A stretch of 56,097 nt of DNA from Microcystis sp. T1-4 (GTDB taxonomy: Bacteria > Cyanobacteriota > Cyanobacteriia > Cyanobacteriales > Microcystaceae): NCBI RefSeq assembly GCF_000297435.1, contig NZ_CAIP01000187.1, forward strand, positions 1 through 56,097. Direction: 5' to 3'. Of the stretch, positions 42,479-51,972 are shown piece after piece; within the stretch, counting starts at the first letter, position 1; every line of letters begins with the position of its first letter. The notes under the pieces were generated by a model. That model made no database searches. It was not told the origin of the DNA and saw only the letters and a program-made list of their open reading frames with translations. Position numbers and translations under genes: made by a program.

Positions 42479-44150
42479 GCGATTCTGCGCCCACTTCGGC
42501 CAGCAGATCTTGTACTGATTCCTCTTCTTCCGATTCCTCCATATCAATACCGTAATCGTAGGGGCCGGACCAAAGAATCGGCATTTCCTCGAAATTCTCG
42601 ATAATTGGGGGAGAGGAGGTTTGCCATTCTAGGGTTAAAGCGCGCCAAGGATTACGGCCGGCGGGTTGACCTTTAAAGGCACTCCAGACCATATTAATAG
42701 CGAAGGGAATACTCGATATACCGAGAATATAAGCCCCTGCGGTACTAAGAACATTTAAACCCTGAAACTGCACATCATACAGAGCAATACGACGGTTCAT
42801 ACCCAATAATCCCAATTCGTGCATCGGCATGAAAGTTAAATTCAAACCGATAAAAGTGAGAACAAAGTGGATACGACCGAGAGTTTCGTTATACATCCGT
42901 CCGGTCATTTTCGGGAACCAATGGTAAACGGCAGCAAATAGGGCCATTGCCGTACCACCAAATAGTACATAGTGGAAGTGACCGACGACAAAATAGGTAT
43001 CGTGGACGTGGATATCGAAGGGAACGGAAGCCAACATAATCCCGGTCAAACCACCGATGAGGAAAGAAGACAGGAAACCGATCCCAAATAATAAAGACGT
43101 ATTGAGACTAAGTTTACCCCCCCAAAGGGTGGCACACCAACTAAAGATTTTAATGCCCGTGGGAACGGCGATTAACATGGTTGCCGCCATGAAAAACATC
43201 CGTAACCAGCCGGGGGTGCCGCTGGTGAACATATGGTGGGCCCAAACGATTAAACCCAAGAAACAGATGGTGAGACTGGAATAGGCGATCGCTCGATAAC
43301 CAAAAATCGGTTTACGCGCATGAACCGGTAATATCTCCGATATCGTGCCGAAAAAGGGCAAGATCATGATATAAACGGCAGGATGGGAGTAAAACCAGAA
43401 CATATGCTGATAAACCACCGGATCGCCGCCGCCAGCGGGATTAAAAAAGCTCGTGCCGGCGATTAAATCAAAGGACAAGAGAACAAGAGCAGAAGCGAGA
43501 ACGGGGGTGGAAAGCAGTACCAGAGTCGAGGTGGCCAGCATTGCCCAACAAAATAGCGGCATACTGTACAAATCCATCTCAGGAATCCGCATTTTCAGGA
43601 TCGTGGTGATGAAATTAATCGAGCCTAAAATCGAAGAAGTCCCGATCAATAAAAGGCTCAAAATCCACAATTCCTCCCCCCATTTGCCGCTAATTAAGCT
43701 CAAAGGTGGGTAGGAAGTCCAACCGGACTGGGGTGCGCCGACAAAGAAACTGGATAATAATAGCAGCCCGCCGGGGGGGTTAAGCCAGAAAGCCACAGCG
43801 TTAAGACGAGGAAAAGCCATATCTTCCGCCCCAATCATCAGGGGAATGAGATAATTGGCAAAACCTGCCCCAACCGGAACGATCCAAAGAAAGATCATGA
43901 TCGTTCCGTGCATGGTCATGAATTGGTTATATAGTTCCGGGGAGACAAAATCGGGGTCAGGAGTGGCTAATTCCGTCCGCAGCACTTCCGCGAAAGCACC
44001 GCCAATAAAGAAGAAAAGAAAGGCAGTCACCAGATATTGAATCCCGATGACTTTATGATCGGTGCAGAAAGTAAAGTAATCGGTCCACTTGCGGTGATGG
44101 ATCACCTCGGGAACGGTTGCTGGGGTGGTTATTTCCGTTGATGCTGTCAT
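42474..44150 (-). CDS. ctaD: Cytochrome c oxidase subunit I
   Basis: A 558-residue heme-copper oxidase core with twelve membrane helices that reduces oxygen and pumps protons in thylakoid or plasma membrane. Catalytic landmarks are MTMHGTIMIFLW (heme a ligand), WFYSHPAVYIMILP (CuB His cross-linked to Tyr), WAHHMFTSG (CuB His pair) and HDTYFVVGHFHYVLFGG (heme a3 and heme a ligands). It follows ctaC by 29 bases. Confidence 0.97.
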   Translation of the reverse strand: MTASTEITTPATVPEVIHHRKWTDYFTFCTDHKVIGIQYLVTAFLFFFIGGAFAEVLRTELATPDPDFVSPELYNQFMTMHGTIMIFLWIVPVGAGFANYLIPLMIGAEDMAFPRLNAVAFWLNPPGGLLLLSSFFVGAPQSGWTSYPPLSLISGKWGEELWILSLLLIGTSSILGSINFITTILKMRIPEMDLYSMPLFCWAMLATSTLVLLSTPVLASALVLLSFDLIAGTSFFNPAGGGDPVVYQHMFWFYSHPAVYIMILPFFGTISEILPVHARKPIFGYRAIAYSSLTICFLGLIVWAHHMFTSGTPGWLRMFFMAATMLIAVPTGIKIFSWCATLWGGKLSLNTSLLFGIGFLSSFLIGGLTGIMLASVPFDIHVHDTYFVVGHFHYVLFGGTAMALFAAVYHWFPKMTGRMYNETLGRIHFVLTFIGLNLTFMPMHELGLLGMNRRIALYDVQFQGLNVLSTAGAYILGISSIPFAINMVWSAFKGQPAGRNPWRALTLEWQTSSPPIIENFEEMPILWSGPYDYGIDMEESEEEESVQDLLAEVGAESQ

Positions 44151-44179
44151 AATACCAAGATTTTAGATGACAAGAAAAA

Positions 44180-45145
44180 TTACATTTGCTGCTGATGGGC
44201 AACTTGGGCGAGGATTTCACCATTTATGCCCATTTCTTCGGTGTAGGGGGTCAAATATTGACTATCAGAGCGATCTTTAGCGGTCATAGCTACGGTTTGA
44301 TCGCTGTCAACTTCGGCGATCGTGTTATCCTGCACCCATTGGTCGTAATCCCCTTGGGAGTGAACCACAAAGCTAGATTTCATACCGCCGTGATAAGCCC
44401 CGCAAAGTTCCGCACAAATGATCGGATATTGACCAATTTGGTTGGATGTGAACGATAACACCGTTTCCTGTCCGGGGATAACGTCCTGTTTTAGACGCAA
44501 TTGGGGAACCCAGAAAGCATGGATCACATCTCCCGCTTCCATATTCAGTTGCACGGGGCGATTGACGGGAGCGTGCAGTTCCCCAGAAACAATGCCAGTT
44601 TCGGGATAGGTGAAGATCCAAGCGTATTGAATACCTTTAACATTGACCACTAGGGGGGGAACTCCTTCACCATCGTAGGAATTGCCGATACCTAGGGCTA
44701 CTCTGCGATCGCCGCCCATGGCCATCATCGTGCCGTGGTGATGACCGTGGTGGGCGATTTCTCCTTTGCCACCCTTGGAAATCAAGGGATCGAGACCGCC
44801 GATATTGTTATAAATCTCGAAGCTATAGACGGCAAGGATAAAAACGATTACCGTCGGGATGGCTGTCCAGAAGATTTCTAGGGGGACATTGCCCTCCACT
44901 GCCGGTCCGTCGGTTTGATCCCCCGGTTTACGGCGAAAGCGAATCACTATATAGATAATCACGCCTTCAACTATTAAAAATAGTCCCGTGGCGATGGTCA
45001 TCATCAGATTAAAGATATTATCTATCTCCTGAGCATCTTCGGAAGCGGCCACAGGCATTAAGCCATGATTTTGGCCATACCAGAGACTAATTAAGGTTAG
45101 GGTGATCCCGAGTACGAGCGTCAGGATACTGCTGGGAATTTTCAC
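44180..45145 (-). CDS. ctaC: Cytochrome c oxidase subunit II
   Basis: A 321-residue subunit with two N-terminal membrane helices (about residues 7-25 and 45-72) and a cupredoxin domain. The CuA site is CAELCGAYHGGMKS with an upstream His in GDVIHAFWVPQL, so it takes electrons from cytochrome c6 or plastocyanin. A His-rich loop (HHGHHHG, about residue 138) sits between the membrane part and the copper domain; loops of this kind are seen in cyanobacterial CtaC. First gene of ctaCDE, divergent from ctaA. Confidence 0.96.
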   Translation of the reverse strand: MKIPSSILTLVLGITLTLISLWYGQNHGLMPVAASEDAQEIDNIFNLMMTIATGLFLIVEGVIIYIVIRFRRKPGDQTDGPAVEGNVPLEIFWTAIPTVIVFILAVYSFEIYNNIGGLDPLISKGGKGEIAHHGHHHGTMMAMGGDRRVALGIGNSYDGEGVPPLVVNVKGIQYAWIFTYPETGIVSGELHAPVNRPVQLNMEAGDVIHAFWVPQLRLKQDVIPGQETVLSFTSNQIGQYPIICAELCGAYHGGMKSSFVVHSQGDYDQWVQDNTIAEVDSDQTVAMTAKDRSDSQYLTPYTEEMGINGEILAQVAHQQQM

Positions 45146-45429
45146 GGTCTTTTCAATATTTTCAATAGTGGCTACTTATTCAAGGCTAAAACATGATTCC
45201 CCTATAGATGGGAAATTTAACCGGCATCTTCTGAGAATTTCATCTTTTCTTTGGGATCGTTTTCGGGGAAAGTATTTTAAATAACTAATTTTTATATCTT
45301 ATTCTGAGTTTATGTAAACAAATGTAACGGAAATGGCCAGAAATCTAAAGAATATCTAAAAGGTTTTACCGGTCGTAAAAAAACTCATTCACAGTGATAA
45401 CTAACTGGCAAACAAAGCCATGATCTTTG

Positions 45430-46371
45430 ATGACAGACTCCTGGAGAACAGGCAAACCGATGACCGAATCTGTTTTTAACCCGACACCCCTAAGAGAAAC
45501 CGGCAATATTCAGGTGTGGATGCGCCGCTTAGTCTGGAAAATTGCGATCGCTACTTTCGCCCTCATGGTGGTGGGCGCTGCCACCAGAGTTATGAACGCC
45601 GGTTTAGCTTGTCCCGATTGGCCTCTCTGTTACGGTCAATGGATTCCCAGTCAGCAGATGAATCTACAGGTATTTCTGGAGTGGTTTCATCGTCTCGATG
45701 CCTCTTTGATCGGGTTTAGTACGCTCGCTCTCGTCGGTCTGTCTTGGTGGTATCGTCGCCATCTTCCCCCTTGGCTGTTGCCCTCGGCGATCGCTGCCTT
45801 GTCTTTAATTCTCCTGCAAGGAGTCCTGGGAGGATTAACCGTCACCCAATTACTGCGATTTGACATCGTAACGGCCCATTTAGCCACAGCTTTGCTCTTT
45901 TTTGCCACCCTAATCGTCATTGCTATCGGTCTGACTCCCTACCGTGGCACAGGTACGGTCGGAAAACTAACCGGGATGGGAATGGTCGCCACCGGTCTAG
46001 TTTATCTGCAATGTCTCCTCGGCGGTCTCGTCGGTTCCCGTTGGGCTGCCCATCAGTGTTTAACGGTTTCCCAACTCTGCACCGTGATGAATAGCCACAT
46101 TATCGGGGTTTTTCCCGCCACTATCTCGGTTTTAACCCTAGTTTTCTTCGCTTGGCGAACTGCCGCTATCCATCCTCTCCTCAGAAAACTAGCTTTTAGT
46201 GCCGGGGGATTAGTCGCCCTACAGGTATTTTTGGGCGTTGCCACCCTGAAACTGCATCTACAGGTGGAACCCTTAACCATTACCCACCATAGCATCGGTG
46301 CGCTATTGGTGGCAACCCTCGTCGCTTTTACCACTTTCGCCCTTCGCGATCGTTCTTTCGCGCCTAAGTAA
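45430..46371 (+). CDS. ctaA: Heme A synthase
   Basis: A 313-residue, eight-helix membrane protein that oxidises heme O to heme A for the CtaD subunit. Conserved blocks are VVGAATRVMNAGLACPDWPLCYGQ, LEWFHRLDASLIGF and ITHHSIGALLVA with the heme His residues. The start may be ATG 45430 or ATG 45460. The C-terminus is unusual: the last Lys codon and the TAA stop are provided by the left end of a MITE (46365-46470), so the native end was replaced. Together with ctaB and the divergent ctaCDE it forms the oxidase maturation cluster. Confidence 0.94.
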   Translation: MTDSWRTGKPMTESVFNPTPLRETGNIQVWMRRLVWKIAIATFALMVVGAATRVMNAGLACPDWPLCYGQWIPSQQMNLQVFLEWFHRLDASLIGFSTLALVGLSWWYRRHLPPWLLPSAIAALSLILLQGVLGGLTVTQLLRFDIVTAHLATALLFFATLIVIAIGLTPYRGTGTVGKLTGMGMVATGLVYLQCLLGGLVGSRWAAHQCLTVSQLCTVMNSHIIGVFPATISVLTLVFFAWRTAAIHPLLRKLAFSAGGLVALQVFLGVATLKLHLQVEPLTITHHSIGALLVATLVAFTTFALRDRSFAPK

Positions 46372-46470
46372 CCAGACACAATTAATTGCACATATCTAAC
46401 CACCTCTTGCATGAGTGCCTCTTGCCTTTTGCCCATCCTAACCAAGAAGTTAATTTTGTCCCATTACTTA
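46365..46470 (-). repeat. MITE family A, diverged copy
   Basis: A 106-bp element with ends TAAGTAACCAGACACAATTA and, in reverse complement on the right, TAAGTAATGGGACAAAATTA. The core has GCCTCTTGCC-type units as in the copy at 14382. Its left end overlaps the last codons of ctaA; its right end lies 27 bases before ctaB. Confidence 0.75.
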
Positions 46471-46497
46471 TAAGCCATCTCTAAGGATTTAATCACG

Positions 46498-47448
46498 ATG
46501 ACTGGAACTCAAGCCCTTCGCCACCACGATAATTTTTTACAAGTCGCTAAAAGTTATTATCAACTCACCAAACCCCGAATTATTCCTCTACTGCTGATTA
46601 CTACGGCCGCTTCTATGGAAATCGCCTCTAAAGGTCAGGTTTCCCCCCTCTTACTCTTTCTTACCCTCCTCGGTGGCACTCTCGCCGCCGCCGCCGCTCA
46701 AACCTTAAACTGCATCTATGATCGCGACATCGATCACACCATGCTTCGCACCCGCGCCCGTCCTATTCCCTCCGGTCGCGTGCAACCCCTCCACGCCCTC
46801 ATTTTTGCCCTCGTTTTAGCCTCCCTTTCCTTAGCACTTTTTGTCTTTTTTGTCAATACTTTGAGCGGATTTTTAGCAATGACCGGCATCGCATTTTATA
46901 TGCTGATTTATACTCATCTGCTCAAGCGTCATAGTGTCCAAAATATTGTTATCGGCGGTGCGGCTGGCTCGATTCCTCCCCTCGTCGGTTGGGCGGCAGT
47001 AACGGGCGATCTCGGTTGGATTCCTTGGATTTTATTCGCCATTATTTTCCTTTGGACTCCTCCCCATTTTTGGGCTTTAGCTTTAATGATCAAGGATGAT
47101 TATGCAGAAGTGGATATCCCGATGATGCCCGTGGTTAAAGGGGAAGAAGCCACTAGCGAGCAGATTTGGCTCTATACTTTAATCGTCGTTCCTTTCACTT
47201 TCCTCCTGATTTATCCCTTGGCTGCCTGTGGTGTGGTTTATGGTGTAGCGGCTTTAATTTTAGGGTTTGTTTTCCTGAAAAAAGCTTGGCGATTAAAACA
47301 GAATCCTTTTGACCGGGACATGGCTCGATCGCTGTTTAAATATTCCATTCTTTACATGATGTTATTATGTACAGCTATGGTGATCGATAGTTTACCCATG
47401 ACCTCTCGTCTCCTCGCTACAATTGCCAGTTTATTCTCCTGTAGTTAA
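46498..47448 (+). CDS. ctaB: Protoheme IX farnesyltransferase (heme O synthase)
   Basis: A 316-residue UbiA-type prenyltransferase with about nine helices that adds farnesyl to heme B to give heme O, the substrate of CtaA. The diphosphate-binding motif is NCIYDRDIDHTMLRTRARP, and the second Asp-rich loop is KDDYAEVDIPMMP. WTPPHFWALA is also typical. It is downstream of ctaA with a MITE in the gap. Confidence 0.96.
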   Translation: MTGTQALRHHDNFLQVAKSYYQLTKPRIIPLLLITTAASMEIASKGQVSPLLLFLTLLGGTLAAAAAQTLNCIYDRDIDHTMLRTRARPIPSGRVQPLHALIFALVLASLSLALFVFFVNTLSGFLAMTGIAFYMLIYTHLLKRHSVQNIVIGGAAGSIPPLVGWAAVTGDLGWIPWILFAIIFLWTPPHFWALALMIKDDYAEVDIPMMPVVKGEEATSEQIWLYTLIVVPFTFLLIYPLAACGVVYGVAALILGFVFLKKAWRLKQNPFDRDMARSLFKYSILYMMLLCTAMVIDSLPMTSRLLATIASLFSCS

Positions 47449-47678
47449 TCTCAGTTATCAGTTATCAGTTATCAGTTATCAGTTATCAGATGTGAGTTTT
47501 CAGTTCACTGATTACTGTTTACTGAAAAACCCCATCTCCCCAATTCATAATTCATAATTCATAATTCATAATTCATAATTCTCCCATCTCCCCAATTCAT
47601 AATTCATAATTCATAATTCATAATTCTCCCATCTCCCCAATTCATAATTCATAATTCATAATTCATAATTACCCCCGA
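47449..47678. repeat. TATCAGT and ATTCATA heptamer block between ctaB and dnaA
   Basis: About six CAGTTAT units (47453-47488) are followed by three runs of ATTCATA, each separated by CTCCCATCTCCCCA (47539-47672). The whole convergent gap is repeat. It has no DnaA boxes and no sign of an origin. Confidence 0.85.
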
Positions 47679-49013
47679 CTATTGATTGCGACTCAGGGAG
47701 TTAATTCGCTCGATTACTTGGGCTAAGATGTCTTGTAATTGTCGGTCTTGATGCTGGGAAAGGTTAATTTTATCACAGCTATAAATAACGGTGGTGTGAT
47801 CTTTGCCGCCAAATTCTTCGCCAATGCGCGGTAAGCTTAAATCCGTGTGTTGACGCATTAAATACATCCCAATCTGTCGGGCAAAACTAATTTCTCGTCG
47901 GCGGGAATTTCCCTTTAGATCGGCGATCGAGAGTTGAAACTTTTCCGCTACTACCGCCATAATAATCTCAGGAGAAGTGGAAATTTTGGCCATTGGTGGA
48001 TTTAAAACCGGCGCGATATTTTCCACCGTCATCGGCAATCCGGAGATAGAAATATAAGTAGTAGCCCGGATTAATGCCCCCTCTAATTCGCGAATATTAG
48101 AAGTATAATTAACGGCAATATATTCGATAACTTCTCGTGGGAGACGCAGATTTTCGTACTCGGCCTTTTTTTGTAAAATTGCCATACGAGTTTCGATATC
48201 CGGTGCTTGGATATCGGCGACTAATCCCATAGAAAAGCGAGAAATTAAACGATCCTGTAAACTGGGAATCTGTTTGGGCAGGCGATCGGAGGCTAAAACC
48301 ACCTGTTTTCCCGCTTCGTGCAGGGTATTAAAGGTATGAAAAAATTCTTCTTGAGTGTATTCTTTTCCTTCAATAAATTGCAGATCATCTACTAATAATA
48401 TGTCAGCATGGCGATAATGATTACGAAAACTTTCCATACTATCTTGACGAATAGCGGTGATTAAATCATTCGTAAATTGTTCCGTCGATACATAAAAAAC
48501 CCTAGATTGAGGATATAATTCCAGACGATAATGACCGATGGCCTGCATTAAATGGGTTTTACCCAATCCCACCCCACCACAGAGAAAAAGCGGGTTAAAT
48601 TCGCGTCCGGGTAATTCCGCCACCGCTAAAGCAGCCGCGTGGGCCATGCGATTAGTTGGACCGACAACAAAACGGGAAAAATTATATTTAGGGTTAAGTT
48701 GATTACTGGGGGGTAATTCTGATTCTAAGCTACTGTTAGGCTGGAAAATAGCAATCGAATCGCCCTGTTCTGCCGTTAGTTGAATCTCGACGGGATAACC
48801 GACGATATCCTCCACTACTTCGGCAATTGTTGACAGATAATTTTTCTGAAGATGGTTAAGAATAAAAGGATTGGCAGCCTGAATTACTAAGCGATCGTTT
48901 TGCCATTCTTTAACCGTCGCCGTTTGAAACCAAGTCTCGAAAGCGGGACGGGTTAATAGTAATTTTAGACGCTCTAGGAGATTATGCCAAAGTTGTTGGG
49001 CGCTGCTATCCAC
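47679..49013 (-). CDS. dnaA: Chromosomal replication initiator protein DnaA
   Basis: A 444-residue DnaA. Domain I begins AQQLWHNLLERLK, and a short linker domain II covers about residues 80-105. The AAA+ domain III has GGVGLGKTHLMQAIGH (Walker A) and ILLVDDLQFI (Walker B). Domain IV has GKDHTTVIYSCDKI, which binds DnaA boxes. The start is GTG (GTG GAT AGC), and no in-frame ATG suits the conserved N-terminus. I find no cluster of TTATCCACA-like boxes nearby, so oriC is not evident here. It is divergent from def with a 120-base gap. Confidence 0.96.
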   Translation of the reverse strand: MDSSAQQLWHNLLERLKLLLTRPAFETWFQTATVKEWQNDRLVIQAANPFILNHLQKNYLSTIAEVVEDIVGYPVEIQLTAEQGDSIAIFQPNSSLESELPPSNQLNPKYNFSRFVVGPTNRMAHAAALAVAELPGREFNPLFLCGGVGLGKTHLMQAIGHYRLELYPQSRVFYVSTEQFTNDLITAIRQDSMESFRNHYRHADILLVDDLQFIEGKEYTQEEFFHTFNTLHEAGKQVVLASDRLPKQIPSLQDRLISRFSMGLVADIQAPDIETRMAILQKKAEYENLRLPREVIEYIAVNYTSNIRELEGALIRATTYISISGLPMTVENIAPVLNPPMAKISTSPEIIMAVVAEKFQLSIADLKGNSRRREISFARQIGMYLMRQHTDLSLPRIGEEFGGKDHTTVIYSCDKINLSQHQDRQLQDILAQVIERINSLSRNQ

Positions 49014-49133
49014 GATTAATTTTGATTAACAAAGTTGCTCTAGTGCTGCTGTGGGGAAACCTTATCAGTTTAGCGAGATTTTGCCGTTGACGATAAAATA
49101 TTTTTCAGAGGGAAACAATTAATCTTTAGACAG

Positions 49134-49676
49134 ATGACACAAGTTTTAACGATCACCCAATTAGGAAATCCAATTTTACAGCAAAAAGCACCGGAGATCG
49201 ATAATTTTCTCGATGCTGACTGTCAAAATTTGATCGATTCCCTGATTACCACCGTACAAGCTGCCCACGGGGTGGGAATTGCCGCGCCCCAAGTTGCTCG
49301 GTCTCTACGTCTGTTTATCGTTGCTTCTGGTCCCAATCCTCGTTATCCCGACGCTCCGATCATGCCGGCCACTGCCATGATTAATCCTCGCATTTTGCAG
49401 GTGAGCGAGGAAATGGTCAAGGGTTGGGAAGGTTGCCTCAGTGTCCCCAATTGGCGCGGTTTTGTCCCCCGTCATCAGTGGATCGAGGTGGCCTATTATG
49501 ATCGCAATGGTCAGGAAATCCGTCAAGTTTTCGGGGATTTTGTGGCGCGCATCTTTCAACACGAATACGATCATCTGGAAGGAATCCTCTTTCTCAATCG
49601 CCTTGCTTCTCCGGCGGATTTATACTCGGAGGAAGAATACCAAAAAATCAGGAATATTGCTGAATATAAGCGATAA
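49134..49676 (+). CDS. def: Peptide deformylase
   Basis: A 180-residue metalloenzyme that removes the formyl group from nascent chains. All three motifs are present: GVGIAAPQVA, WEGCLSVPN (metal Cys) and FQHEYDHLEG (two metal His and catalytic Glu). Normal length. It is divergent from dnaA. Confidence 0.96.
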   Translation: MTQVLTITQLGNPILQQKAPEIDNFLDADCQNLIDSLITTVQAAHGVGIAAPQVARSLRLFIVASGPNPRYPDAPIMPATAMINPRILQVSEEMVKGWEGCLSVPNWRGFVPRHQWIEVAYYDRNGQEIRQVFGDFVARIFQHEYDHLEGILFLNRLASPADLYSEEEYQKIRNIAEYKR

Positions 49677-50078
49677 AATCGCAAAATCTGCCTATCTCTT
49701 CAAAATAAGTTAAATAACCTAACGGGAATATTTTATCTCGCGACAAAATTTTTGTTGGTAAATCTAAATTTTTTGTTAAAATGATAACGATTATCATTTT
49801 AGGTAGGACGACCAAGCAAACAAATGAACTACTTGACAAAATAAACTAATTGTGGTTTGGAATTCTACCCTCAATTAACTAGGGAGATACTCAAGACTTT
49901 TTCGGTGACTAGGAAAATCAATTTTTCCAAGTTTCGCCACGGAGATAACCCCAAAGACGAGGGAATAACCCGATAGCTTTCATTAGTTATCGTCTAGATG
50001 CCCAGAAAAATAAATACTCTAGCAAAGGGTATTTATTAACATTGGTAAAATCAGAAAACTTGGCCGATCAATTAACTA
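49677..50078. other. Gene-free spacer with Fur box and possible small RNA
   Basis: No reading frame of note. It holds a Fur box at 49778-49800, then about 100 bases with little coding potential, and a short hairpin GGAAAA/TTTTCC at 49913-49929. The remainder is probably the folE leader. Confidence 0.5.
49778..49800. promoter_or_regulatory. Fur box (isolated)
   Basis: Perfect ten-base inverted arms AAAATGATAA and TTATCATTTT around CGA, matching the classic Fur consensus of GATAAT-type repeats. The nearest downstream gene, folE, starts 300 bases away. A TTGGTA and TAAAAT pair at 16 bp spacing (49756-49761, 49778-49783 region) could be the promoter it blocks. Confidence 0.75.
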
Positions 50079-50099
50079 TTGCAGTCTGTAAAAATATCT

Positions 50100-50756
50100 A
50101 TGACCTTAGCTAAGTCCAAAGCAATTTTCGACAATGATGACTACAATCACTTTCCCGAAGTGATTACCGAACCTAAATCGCCGGTATCGGAAGCCGAGAT
50201 GATGCAAGCGGTAAGAACACTGCTGTTAGGATTAGGAGAAGATCCCGATCGCGAAGGTTTACGAGACACTCCTAAACGAGTAGTAAAAGCCCTAAAATTT
50301 CTCACTTCTGGTTATCAGCAATCCCTCGATGAATTGCTGAATGGGGCAGTTTTTCATGAGGAGGCTAACGAGATGGTTTTAATCCGAGACATCGATATTT
50401 TTAGCTCCTGTGAACACCATATTTTACCGATAATCGGCCGCGCTCATGTTGCCTATATTCCTAACGGGAAAGTGATCGGTTTATCGAAAATTGCCCGCAT
50501 CTGTGAAATGTACGCCAGACGACTGCAAGTACAGGAACGTTTAACCGCACAAATTGCCGATGCTTTGCAAGGATTACTACAACCTCAAGGGGTAGCTGTG
50601 GTGATTGAAGCGACTCATATGTGTATGGTAATGCGCGGGGTTGAAAAACCCGGTTCTTGGACTTCTACGAGTGCCGTGCGCGGTATTTTTGCCGATTCTG
50701 CTAAGACTCGTCAAGAGTTTATGAGTTTGATTCGTCATAGTCCCGATTTTCACTAA
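50100..50756 (+). CDS. folE: GTP cyclohydrolase I
   Basis: A 218-residue enzyme that opens GTP to dihydroneopterin triphosphate, the entry to folate and pterin synthesis. I use the ATG at 50100; the frame extends to a TTG at 50079. The zinc ligands are in FSSCEHHILP and THMCMVMRGVEKPGS, and the N-terminal core is GEDPDREGLRDTPKRV. The whole active-site set is complete. Confidence 0.95.
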   Translation: MTLAKSKAIFDNDDYNHFPEVITEPKSPVSEAEMMQAVRTLLLGLGEDPDREGLRDTPKRVVKALKFLTSGYQQSLDELLNGAVFHEEANEMVLIRDIDIFSSCEHHILPIIGRAHVAYIPNGKVIGLSKIARICEMYARRLQVQERLTAQIADALQGLLQPQGVAVVIEATHMCMVMRGVEKPGSWTSTSAVRGIFADSAKTRQEFMSLIRHSPDFH

Positions 50757-50991
50757 TTACTCAGGGGGATTGGGATTATTTGATCATCCTATCCCCAGTT
50801 TTTTCCTAGGTAAAAAACCAGAGTCAAGGCAGCTATTTACTGTTTACTTTTTATTTTTGACGCGCTGTTAAGTAGTCGGACATAAATTCTGTTGTCTATC
50901 TTAAGAAATGTAAATTGCCGCAATTCTTACTGACTCCTGACGACCGACTCCTTACCCCACGGTTAACTTTACTTTTGTTCAACTACTTATC

Positions 50992-51972
50992 ATGCTGATT
51001 CGTCCCCGTCGTCTTCGTTATACTCCAGCGATTCGCCGTCTTGTTCGTGAAACCGAATTAACCGTTAATGACTTGATTTATCCCCTCTTTATCATGGAGG
51101 GAGAAAATCAAAAGGTGGCTATTCCTTCTATGCCCGATTGTTATCGTTATTCCCTCGATTTATTGCTCAAAGAAGTGGTTAATGCCTATAACTTAGGCAT
51201 TAATGCCATCGCTCTTTTCCCCTTGATTGCCGAAGATAAAAAAGATAATTTCGGCAGAGAAAGTTATAATCCCGATGGTTTAGTGCCAAGGGCAGTGAAA
51301 GCGATCAAAAAAGAAGTCCCTGAAATAATTATTATCACCGATGTAGCCCTCGATCCTTTTTCGATTTATGGTCATGATGGTATTGTGGAGGACGGTAAAA
51401 TTCTCAACGATGAAACCCTAGAAGTTTTAGTGAAAATGTCGCTCTCACAAGCGGCAGCCGGGGCTAATTTCGTCGCTCCTTCCGATATGATGGATGGTAG
51501 GGTTGGGGCGATCCGTCGAGCTTTAGATGCGGCTGGCTATTTAGATGTGGGAATTCTCGCTTATACGGCTAAATATGCCTCTGCTTATTATGGTCCCTTC
51601 CGAGATGCCTTAGAATCAGCACCAAAATTTGGTGATAAGAAAACCTATCAAATGGATGGGGCTAATAGTCGGGAAGCGTTACGGGAAGCCAGTTTAGATA
51701 TAACAGAAGGGGCAGATATTATTATGGTTAAGCCCGCTCTGGCCTACCTCGATATTATCCGTCGTCTGCGCGATAGTAGTCATCTTCCCGTCGCCGCTTA
51801 CAACGTCAGTGGTGAATACGCAATGATTAAAGCGGCGGCAAAACAGGGCTGGATTGACGAAAAAAGTCTGATTTTGGAAACTTTAATCAGTATGAAACGA
51901 GCGGGGGCCGATTTGATTTTGACCTATTTTGCTCTCGATGTGGCATTAATGAAACAGGAAAGCCGATTTTAG
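50992..51972 (+). CDS. hemB: Delta-aminolevulinic acid dehydratase (porphobilinogen synthase)
   Basis: A 326-residue enzyme that condenses two aminolevulinate molecules to porphobilinogen in heme and chlorophyll synthesis. The Schiff-base lysines are in LAYTAKYASAYYGPFR and IIMVKPALAYLD. The metal region DVALDPFSIYGHDGIV lacks the zinc cysteines of animal enzymes, so it should be the magnesium type common in phototrophs. Its stop overlaps the end of the convergent CpcT-like gene by four bases. Confidence 0.96.
   Translation: MLIRPRRLRYTPAIRRLVRETELTVNDLIYPLFIMEGENQKVAIPSMPDCYRYSLDLLLKEVVNAYNLGINAIALFPLIAEDKKDNFGRESYNPDGLVPRAVKAIKKEVPEIIIITDVALDPFSIYGHDGIVEDGKILNDETLEVLVKMSLSQAAAGANFVAPSDMMDGRVGAIRRALDAAGYLDVGILAYTAKYASAYYGPFRDALESAPKFGDKKTYQMDGANSREALREASLDITEGADIIMVKPALAYLDIIRRLRDSSHLPVAAYNVSGEYAMIKAAAKQGWIDEKSLILETLISMKRAGADLILTYFALDVALMKQESRF

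Noticed and set aside
47449..49133. Replication origin next to dnaA
   Set aside because: No cluster of TTATCCACA-like DnaA boxes or AT-rich unwinding region is visible on either side. The left side is heptamer repeat.
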